Below, piece by piece: positions 54,524 through 64,000 of a stretch of 64,000 nt of DNA. Made by a program: the position numbers and the translations under genes. Location: the NCBI RefSeq assembly GCF_963678975.1, contig NC_089275.1, positions 22,133,977 through 22,197,976 of the forward strand. Reading direction: 5' to 3'. Below the pieces are notes generated by a model. It did not search any database. It saw only the letters and a program-made list of their open reading frames with translations, and was not told the DNA's origin. Every line of letters begins with the position of its first letter. The first letter of the stretch is position 1. This DNA comes from Dysidea avara. Taxonomy: Eukaryota > Porifera > Demospongiae > Dictyoceratida > Dysideidae.

Positions 54524-57500
54524 AGCCGTCTTAGTGAATGCAGTTAGCAAATAGTATGGTTGTTGAAGGGTGATACTTGGAAAAAAATGGTATAAAGATA
54601 AATTTGGTATCAATAGATGCAGAATTTCTGGAGAACAACATATCCGAAATCCTCTAAAATCCCCTTTGAGGAAAAAAAAGTTATGGACGTTTGAAGTTTT
54701 ATGCTAATATAGTGCAACAAGGCATTAACATCCAAAAATTTTAATTTCATGTTTCTGTTTATAACTTGAGATGTACACCACATATCTTAATTCTGTTTTT
54801 TGTACATGGTTATGTTAATGTATCTGTACTTATTTGTACACAGGTTACCATGACAACAACCACAATTATCTCACGATTTGTATATTAATTTATAGTTTTT
54901 AGTTTTTCATATCTATAGTTTTACGTATAATAGCTATAGTTTTGAGTTTGGTAATAATTATGTGGTACATAGATGAAAACTCTCATTAAGCCCAACAGGT
55001 CATATAGTAGGCCATTTAAAAAAGAATGTTTTAAAACTAAGCTACAGTCTTTTTTGTGATTTGCATAGGGTTTCATAAAAGAAATGTTTCTACTTCAAAG
55101 ATATTTTGCATATGTTTTCTGGAAGAAAATGGACATTGCTAAAATCTGTAGAAGTGGTTTTTGTACATTTCTTTTTAGTATTTTGTTTAATGACATTGTG
55201 AACTCATGTTACAGGTTGAAACCACAATTTATGTATAAAAGTGTGATCTGACACTGTAAATGTATATCCATAGTAAAGCTGCAAATTACACAATACCATT
55301 GGGCAGTGCACCACATAAAGCATAATGAACAAAGTAGCGCTTATGAATACTTTAAGTTTACCCATGCAACATGTGCTGCAGCCTTAGGATTACCTAACCT
55401 AATTTCAAGGACTTAGACTTAATGACTTATAACTGATAAGGTGTAACAGAAAAGGGACCAAAGTAAGGAAAAAAATCCCTCCAACCCCAGTATCCAAACT
55501 GCAGGTCATGCACCCAATGTCTAGTTGAGGCCATACTCAGTCTTCCTCCAGGAGGGTGTCAGACTTTCAGTGCTGGTCACTGTAAAGTGTTAATAAACAC
55601 AAGAGGCAAATGTTTTGCCATTAGGGTACAATGGACAAGGAATGATTCACTCTTAGATACAATGATCAAAACTATACAAGTACAATGCCTAGTGCATGTG
55701 AATAAAGAGCAGTACTTATAGTTATATAAATCCACCAGGTATAAAGGCCAGTTCTAGGAAACCAAATATCTGTTATTTCCATATCCTTTACCACTAGAAC
55801 TGTGCTCTAGTTTACTGTGGCATTTGTGGTGGGTATTTTTTAGTCAAATAGTCAAACTATTCTGTAAGGCCTTAGTGATCTTCTGTTTCTCATCAGCATC
55901 CCACTTGTATTTTCTTTGCCACAAATATTTTCCCATTATTAAAGATGTAGCCAACTATTATTTGTCTGAATATCAAAAGACTGAGCATGTGAAGTTAAGT
56001 TTTTAAGATTACTGCACTTATATACCAGCTACCTTGTTCACTGTAGTATTGAAATCCTTAAGGATTGCGCAGTGAACCTTCTAACATTAATTTTATGTTA
56101 GTAAAATTCTGTAATCACAAAAGACAACTATACATAGCTACATCTGAAGTAGACCATGGTGTTGTGCTGCTTTCAGATCAGTTACTGTATGTATATAGCT
56201 AACTAACAGTGATACAGAGAGTTGGGGTATGATAATAAGCCTATACACAGTAAAAACAGTTGTGTCATTATAACAATTTTTATGTTATCTGAAATGCAAA
56301 ATACCGTTTTTGAACCGTGTTTGCTTGGTTTTGCATCTGAAATAACATGAAATATGTTAGTATGACAAAGTCGTTTTTACTGTGTAGCTATATTATAGCA
56401 ATATTGACCCACATGTCCATTTTCTGATGAAACAGAAACTCACCAAATAATGCATGACCTAATAATGCTACTCCAATATTTTAAATTATTTTTCTTTCAA
56501 TAATTATTGATCTTTGTTGAAAATCAACAACAATAATTGAAACTTCACCTTGTGTATGCTAACTTGTTGTGATCAGCCTCACAAAGAAGCAATTAAGTAA
56601 GCTCTAAGGTAGCCATATATAGGCTGGCTGCTGGGGTCTCACTAAATATTATGGTGGAAAGCATGAAAGTATTGATGTTGAGGTTGAGGTATTTAAATTG
56701 CAGGTTCACTTGAAGGTTACATACTGGAATGAGCTCATAAATGCTTACTAAGCTGTGCTATGCTTTAATGCATTTGTAATAAGACATGTACACAGTTCAA
56801 TCTAAATGCAAACTGTCATACTTATGGTGTACATGCGGCAGTTTCAAAAAAGTTAAATTATGTCATAACAGTGATCAATCATGGATTTACAGCTTGAGGG
56901 GAGAATATTGTACAAGGCTAAAAGATTATTGATAAAGAAATTGTTATTGAGAAAGCATGGTACTACTTATACCAAGAGTATATCTCTTGCTTATACGTAG
57001 CTATTTACATTGAAAACAATAATTATATGTGTATACAAACTGCAACAAAACAAACATGCAGCTGCACAGTTCTGAATTACCTAAAAGTGAATTTGTTTAG
57101 TTTACATAGAATTTTATGTACATAAGGTTAAGGTTAGAGTGTTTTAAAAGCTATTTTTTATAAACTCAATAAGTAATTCATGCTCCTATATAGTAATTTT
57201 TTCATTAAAAATCAAACGACTGTACAAAATATTCTGAAAAGAGATTTCTCAGAGGATTTTGGATATGTTGTTAATGACACCAAATTATCATGATATTACT
57301 TTGCTGGTTATCACCCTTCAACAGCCAGACCAATACATGTTTATCTTCTTCCAGAAACATATTATGTAAAATTTTTTTGAGGACATAAAATTAGAAATAT
57401 TTTTATGAAACCTTAAGCAAATCACAAAAATGGCCGAAACTTAATTTTAAAGCATTTTTTAAAATGGGTTACTGACTGAATTTTTGGGCTTAATGAGAGT

Positions 57501-57985
57501 TTTCATCTATACCACAAAAATGATTATTACCAACTCAAAAGTAGCTTTTGTGTAAAAGCAGATATGGATAACAACTAAAAAACCATAAATTAATATATAT
57601 ATATACAAATCGCGAGATGATTATGGTTGTTGTCATGGTAACCAGTGTACAAATAAGTACAGATACATTAACATAACCATGTACAAAAAACAGAATTAAG
57701 ATATGTGGTGTACATCTCAAGTTATAAACAGAAACATGAAATGAAACTTTTTGGAGGTTAATGCCTTGTTGCACTATATTAGCATAAAGCTTCAAACATC
57801 CATTACTTTTTTTTTCCCAAAGAGGATTTTAGAGGATTTTGGATATGTTGTTCTCCAGAAAATTCTGCATCTAATGATACCAATTTTATCTTTATACCAT
57901 TTTTTTCTGGGCATGGTCATTTTTTAACCTTCAACAACTGCACTAAAAGGAACAGAGCGGCATTATCAACACTACAAAATGACTC
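54524..57985. mobile_element. 3.4-kb foldback element
   Basis: Arms at about 54524-55135 and 57335-57985 are inverted copies, about 600 bp each. Matching blocks include GTTGTTGAAGG, ATGGTATAAAGATAAA, AGAACAACATATCC, GCTAATATAGTGCAACAAGG, GATGTACACCACATATCTTA and GATGAAAACTCTCATTAAGC. A shorter extra copy of the end (atatgttgttaatgaca...atcacccttcaac) lies at about 57255-57320, just inside the right arm. The 2.2-kb loop shows no long ORF and contains the TA-flanked MITE at 56246-56384. Confidence 0.88.
56246..56384. mobile_element. 139-bp palindromic MITE, TA target-site duplication
   Basis: CACAGTAAAAAC at the left end and GTTTTTACTGTG at the right end are exact inverses, with TA on each side (56244-56245 and 56385-56386). 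The inner parts pair too: TCATTATAACA against TGTTAGTATGA, and ATGTTATCTGAAATGCAAAA against TTTTGCATCTGAAATAACAT. The whole can fold into a hairpin. Tc1/mariner-type by duplication. Confidence 0.9.
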
Positions 57986-58592
57986 CTGTCCATGTTGTAA
58001 AGCCAGGCGGAACACGATAAGTTAATTCGCTCCAGTTGCCTTAGTGGTATCGTTCCCAGCGCCACACCATGGCTTCTATAAATGCACTCGCACCCGCTAA
58101 ACACGCCGGATAGCAAGCCTCTCTATAACAAAGTCATAGACTTACTCATGGGCATTAAGCCGGCCAGGCCTCAACCGCAGTTGGTCACTTAACCGTGACT
58201 GTCGCTCTCGGCAGCTCAAATCAATTAAAGCTACGTAGCTAGCTAGTTTCATCATGCTGGTGCTCTGACGCTGGTGCAGTATGAACGAGTATGAATAATG
58301 TTAATCACTGCACTGAATACACAAGGTCTCAAGCTTACGCAGATAGGCACTCATCTCCTGCTACTTGGCGTCACCCCCATTCTTCACTGCCACTACTTTA
58401 GTACAATAAACCAGTTAAAGCACCGCCACTGCTCGTGCAACATGGCAAAAAAATAGCACTCGGGCATGGTCTCGAACCTAATGCAGCACTCGGCTTCACC
58501 TCGTGCTGTATTAGTCTCACGCCCACGTCCTCGTGCTATTTTTTCCATATTGCGCTTGAGGCGGTGCTTTAACTAGTATTTATAGTGAGTAT
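57986..58592. other. gene-less stretch
   Basis: GC-richer than the surroundings. A short inverted pair surrounds about 58400-58575: 'ccagttaaagcaccgcc' with 'gcggtgctttaactag', and 'aaaaaaatagcactcgggc' with 'cctcgtgctattttttcc'. This suggests a 175-bp hairpin MITE. No gene. Confidence 0.6.
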
Positions 58593-59456
58593 CAGGGTGG
58601 ATCTAGGGGGGGGGGGGGGGCTTTGGGGGCTGAAGCCCCCCCTTCATATTTAGGCTTTACTTGATCAATATGCTGAGTACTATAATGAAATTTTGTCTTA
58701 GCATAATTATATGATCACTAGTAATACAAATACTCATAAAACCACCTTATAAACATCTTTCCAAGGTATAATATCAGTGGATTTATGCTAAAGTTTATGC
58801 AACAAGGACCCGGATCAGCATTGGAGGTGTACAAGATCGAGATACTCTAATAGAGCAGTCAGCTAACTACTCTAATAGGACATTCACTGGAAGCATGCAG
58901 TTGGTTCTGTTATGGAATTTTTCCAAATCTGCCTGCACCTATACATACAATGAAGTGAATTGGTCTGTTTAAAGGGCTTCATTCATCTACTTGTGTAGTT
59001 AATATGTATGGCAATACTTAATTCAAGGTACACAATTTACATTGAAAATGCTCTCAGATTTAATCTTGTATTGCTCAAATTTCAAAATTTTCCACTTTCA
59101 ACATTATTATTCTAACATGTACCTATTCAGTGTTGTGCAATTGTGAGAGGGGTCCATCATGTACTTGGTTGTCTGTCCCTACCCAAACCTTTCATTAACA
59201 AAATGCTTCAGAGAGCCATACCTATAATCTAAAGGCAGTATATAAAATACCTACAGGCAGAAAATATTATGAATTTTATGTGGAAATGTTTCCAAATTGC
59301 AGTGTTTTAGCATCTATTTTTCAAAATTTTCCCTGGGGGGGCATGCCCCCAGACCCTCCTAGTTCCAGCATGCTAAGTGTGCTTCGAACACCTCTACCCA
59401 AGAGATTAGTACCTTGAATTAGCCCCCCCCTTTTATAGATCCTAGATCCGCCCCTG
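58593..59456. mobile_element. 0.86-kb MITE, reverse-orientation copy of the 4309-5192 element
   Basis: The ends are CAGGGTGGATCTAGGGGG at 58593 and GATCCGCCCCTG at 59445-59456, with AGTAT duplicated on both flanks (58588-58592 and 59457-59461). The interior is the reverse complement of the 4309 element over most of its length (for example 'gcatgccccc agaccc', 'ccggatcagcattggagg', the CTCTAATAGAG motif pair at 58850-58885). The 5-bp duplication agrees with ctata at the first copy. Confidence 0.9.
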
Positions 59457-62400
59457 AGTATTATGCATGTGCATCTACTTGCAGTATGGTCTTGTATGCA
59501 GAGTAATCACACCAGCATTACACATACCTTGAGTGAAAAAACTGATGGCACTAGATGGTTATAAAGCTATGGAGTAAGTTTGAAGTTAGTCTCATCTATA
59601 TTTGAATTGATTACACCTTGCTGTTTCTTGTGGTGTGTTTGTGTGTGTAGGCAGCATACCCAGTGGTCAGAGCCCTTGATGTGTCTCCTAGTAGTATAGT
59701 TTTGTATGTGTCTATATTTAACTGTGCTTATATAGGATGTTCTCTCTCATGTGTGTCACAACTTAACAGAATTAATCAGGCAGTTATATGGAGATACTAA
59801 GTGAACATATGAAGTTTACAAGAACTAACTGTTATTCCAGATCTCTCAGTTACGACTGAAACACTAATATTACAAAGATGTACAGCTGACTGTATGACTT
59901 GGTACTTTTGTGGAGCAGTCCCCTAAATATATTGAATTGTTGGAATGGCTTTGAGTAAAGTGTGTTATAATGACTGGTACGACATGAACAATATTGATGG
60001 TCTCAATTGAAATATACTATTGTGATTATAGTTACGAAACGCAACAAACAACATGCTGCACAAAAAAGAAAAAAAAAACATATTGCCAATGACTTTTCCA
60101 GATCAAGATCTCATGAAGTACACTGCACGTAAGAAACCTTATGAAACAGTACATAATGTGCAGAAAATTGATAAACTTCTGAGAAGTGCAGTTGTAAAGT
60201 ATAATCTTCATCCATCATTAGGGCTTCTTTCTTGATTGTACACTTCTCCCCTATAACAAAACACACACAGTGGTCATCTTAGCACTGAGGCCCAATACAC
60301 ATACAGTTCATAAAGCTACGTACATTAAGCAACTAGAGTGGTAACATTTTTAAAAGTGTGGCAGGGAGGCAACATCAGCCAAAGCTGTTCTTCAGCTACG
60401 CCCTGTACACAACATACCTACAATCTTGTATTTTAATTAAGTGTATTTCTAGTTATTGTATTGTGTATTTGGTGTATGTTGTTTTCAGGACTCCACTGAA
60501 AATCAGCATAAGCTGAGTGGACTCCCTGCTTAAATATTACAATTACAATGTTGATCAGTTGGTGTCAGTGTTGCAAACTTACAGCCATGCTAGCAAGAGT
60601 GACCAGTTCTGAGTGATAGGTCTCCCGTTTGTACCAAAGCTTCATGAAAGTCGTTTCAAGACTTCTTACACAAATCAAACATTGAACCTTTGTGACAGGC
60701 TCCATTGCATTGCCAACACATTGATGGTGGCATCGCAACTGTTAGTCGTGCATCAGTAGAAGACGCTTCAAAATATCTTTAGGTCTGTAAACTTTTGTTT
60801 TTAAGGTCCCTGGCATGTCTATCAAGTACTTGTTTACATTGCCACACTTCAGATTTATTATTTATTTGTTCACAGATTTTCCATGTTATGGGAAAGAACT
60901 ATTCCAATATACTGTGTAGAAGGAAATTTTGGCTAATTGATGATTCGCTACAAATTCGCCTAAGTTTTAACCCGCCAATTACTTGTATTGTCTGAGATTA
61001 GCATCTTTATAGCTATAGATTGAGCTTGAATTTGCCAAAGTTTATTTCGCCAAAGTTTCCCTCTATACAGTATCTAATAGGAGATTTTGCATATCCCTTG
61101 TTTTGCTGGCTCATAAAACCTTGTCCACACTGTTCGCCATTGTTATAAGTATCTTCAGATGTAGGCGACCTCTCTTATTTCACTACAATTATACTTTTTC
61201 CTTATTTAAGGGACATTGTTGGAAGTGTGCACATTATAGGTAATTCAGTAGATATAGAGAAAAGTATAGGTGTTGTGGTTAATTAGATCACATGAGCCAT
61301 TATCACCATGTCTGAGCTAAGGAAGTAAAATATATAGTTCAAAAAGTTGACACCAACCATGTCAGACTCCTTGGCTCTAACAATATAGACAGTATAGAGG
61401 TAGCCAATGCATCTCGCACAAAACACTGTGGCAATCTATATAAACAATCATGCATTACAAAACATGTGCATGTGTGGTTTGCAGTTTTCCTAGAATAACA
61501 ATTGCATGGGACTTTGCGTGGAGTTTAGGTTTCACTCCCAAAGTTGTGGCATCTCTATGAGCTTATTGTAATTTTGTATGGGAAATTTACTACAAGATTA
61601 GGTAATGAGTTATGGATCCCGTGTTGTTGACATGCACCAGCATTCTTTTTAGTTTTGCACTTGCATTTGATATCGAAAACACTATTCCTACGTATCTAAT
61701 AGAACAGTCAAGACTTATCTAAAAGAACATACAGTTACTAATGGAATGTGTCTTTATAATAGGTAGGAGGATTAAGCAAAGCAAAGAATGATTCAAAACC
61801 CTCCATGGCAACTAAATCTTCAGTGAATAGAATTGGATGTGCATTCATCAGATCTTATCATCATCGTGCATGAGGTTCTAACACTGATATCCAAATTACA
61901 TGATCATGATTAACATTTAGGGGCTCAATTAAAGCATTGAATTAAAAACAGTTGATATAGCTACTATACCACAGAAGATTGGTAACTAAGGTATCATCTG
62001 TTGTAGTCACCGATTCCAACTGATGATTAATTATGCTTCTGTTTGCTTCTTCCTCTCAAGACTTCATCTCCATTTTGAACATGTGAGAAATAGGTACATG
62101 CATGTACATGGTCAAAAGTCATGCACATTAATAGCTTAACACTAGTATATCTGTCATCAACTTATTATTTTAAATCCTGCATAAGATTGTGTACAGGTGG
62201 GGTGGAGAGTAAGTGAGAATTTGAAAACTATATGTACTACAAGTAATTAATTTTTGACAATGGATGTGCTGCCATTATGTGCAAACTGACACCAAACATT
62301 ATGGAATCCAACTGATGTACACATATATAGCAGGGAACTGTAGTTAAGTAATATACAAAATAAATTGCTTCCAAAGTAACTAGCAATATAACTAGTTACA

Positions 62401-64000
62401 TGCTTTAGTAGCTTGTAACCAGGAACATGTATATATGTCTGAAAAGTAACTAAGTTAGAATCGTAATAGCAACTAGTAATCATGCCTTATAATTTTTGCA
62501 CCATACATGCTACAGCTACATTAAGTAGACACATTCTATGCACTGTTTGTCATGATGCAGTTGAATAACAGACAGAAAAATAGCAGAATCATAGTTGACA
62601 ATATCATTTCTAGGAAGTGCTAGGAAGTGCACACATGTATAGCTACAGTGGTCTTCTTCCGGAAGTTGCTAAGTATAACAATCATGAAAACGTGTTATAA
62701 AAGTTAACAAACATGCATTATGAAAGTAACTTTCGGTTGCTTTAAAAAGTAAGTTACATGTATCCCAACTCTGCACGGCTGATTTTAAACCATATGTGGG
62801 CAGTTAGGGAATGATACATAATATTAATCTTCTTTTAAGTTTCACTATTCAGTTACATTTCTATGATGATGATCATTTACAGAGAGACAAGCTAGAAACT
62901 TATTTATACAGTGGGATGTACATTTGAGCATTGTATATTTTGTGCACATAAGAATGAAGTGATGTATATATTAATGTTGTGCATTGCATCATTACTGCAT
63001 AATAAGCAATTCACAGCAAAGTTGCGTATGTATACTATAAGCTGGGGGATAGTATGAACATATCGGAATATCAGGATAGTATCGCTATCATGCATTGCCT
63101 ATTGCTCGAAAAATTACTACTGGACAGTCATTAAATGCAAAACACTTGTAAAAATAATATCTAGGAACAACAATCAGTCTAAGGCTGTTTAGTCTCTTAG
63201 TCAAAAACATATCCATAAGCAGTACATCCCTCCTTGCATATCTCTGTGGAGGTAATAAGTAGATTTTCACTATCATTATACTATTGTCTATCATGAACAG
63301 TGTCTTACTATCATTTGGACATTGAAAAATTCACAGCCCTAATGTATACATACGTAATACCCATTTATAAGTAACTTGAGGTGTATCTTTTTTATTATTA
63401 TTATTGAGGATAGCAGCTATTTGTGGTGTTTGAGGGTGTATTCCCTTCAGACATGCACATGACAATTTTGTTAATTACTGTAATGGTTGTCCCATGCAAG
63501 GTCACTACTATGTACATAGTATAGGCTGCTAGGACTATGAATCGCTAATAAACAATTTTTTTTTGCTTGTGAAGCCACTATAGTCTATACTATACAGAAT
63601 TATTGGGCGCCAAGAGACATAAACAGTGGTATTATGAGGAATTTGCTATGAGAAAAAGCCATTATAAGAGTAATATACATACTGTAATAGCAAGAACATT
63701 CATATACTCTAATAGAGCAGTTAAAACTTTTAATCTGCAACCGTCATACGGGATTACAGGATTGACTGCATTATTACCTCTCAAACTTGTGTATCTTATA
63801 CCACTATAGTGCCACACTTGCACTACATGTCATCATATACTTCATGACAGCTGTCATGTTTTTCATTTATGTCAATTGCTTTGCCCACAACTCCTGCCCC
63901 TGTTGTGCACATCACATGAAGACACCTGCACAATGTCCTGGTTAACTTGTTTAATGTAATAGGAGCTGTAATATACAGTGCACTAGCATAAACATTGGTA
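59457..64000. other. gene-less stretch to the window end
   Basis: No supported gene. It contains the inverted copy of the 53510 repeat (about 60640-60850) and CTAATAGA motifs at 61697-61735 and 63708-63725. ORFs at 60053-60235 and 63603-63809 are short and carry no recognisable domain, although both are Lys/Arg-rich and could be exon-sized pieces of an unknown gene. Confidence 0.45.

Overview
The window reads as nuclear DNA of a marine invertebrate, most likely a sponge (the phylum is an inference). It is AT-rich. Its genes have GT-AG introns and metazoan domain architectures: Death-domain proteins, a CARD-NACHT-LRR receptor, a RING-zinc finger-MATH TRAF and a RING-B-box-filamin-NHL TRIM protein. 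Genes are sparse. Most of the sequence is small non-autonomous transposons, foldback elements and decayed transposon coding sequence. There is no sign of prokaryotic operons, rRNA or CRISPR.

Layout. 1-1.4 kb: remnant of a foldback element. 2.6-2.8 kb: a 28-bp minisatellite. 2.9-8.9 kb (+): a two-Death-domain gene whose introns hold an 0.88-kb MITE and a decayed pogo/Tigger-type transposase. 11.3-14.2 kb (+): a three-exon CARD-NACHT-LRR receptor of about 853 aa. 15.7-16.3 kb (+): a second Death-domain gene, paralogous to the C-terminal half of the first. 16.6-21.1 kb: diverged repeats of one segment, interrupted by MITEs with clean target-site duplications. 21.2-22.6 kb (-): a TRAF pseudogene with four frame breaks. 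26.1-26.6 kb: a 5'-truncated LINE. 29.0-31.6 kb: a hAT-like MITE, a 1-kb near-complete palindrome and a further TIR element. 31.9-40.0 kb (+): a TRIM-NHL gene in two coding exons separated by a 5.8-kb intron full of repeats. 41.1-45.2 kb: a foldback, a 1.95-kb TIR element and a minisatellite. 45.5 kb: a 130-bp TRAF fragment. 49.9-51.2 kb (-): an intact single-exon TRAF. 51.2-53.3 kb: nested foldbacks carrying a THAP-domain start and a LINE remnant. 54.5-58.0 kb: a 3.4-kb foldback. 58.6-59.5 kb: a second copy of the 4.3-kb MITE in reverse orientation. 59.5-64 kb: no gene seen.

The recognisable genes share one theme: Death-fold receptors and adaptors together with TRAF and TRIM RING proteins, which in animals act together in innate immune and cell-death signalling. 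Whether they act together here is an inference from domain content and proximity. The most distinctive non-genic signal is a short near-palindromic motif (core CTCTATTAGAG, often followed by TATCTCGATC). It recurs more than 25 times on both strands, often inside or at the ends of foldback and MITE elements.
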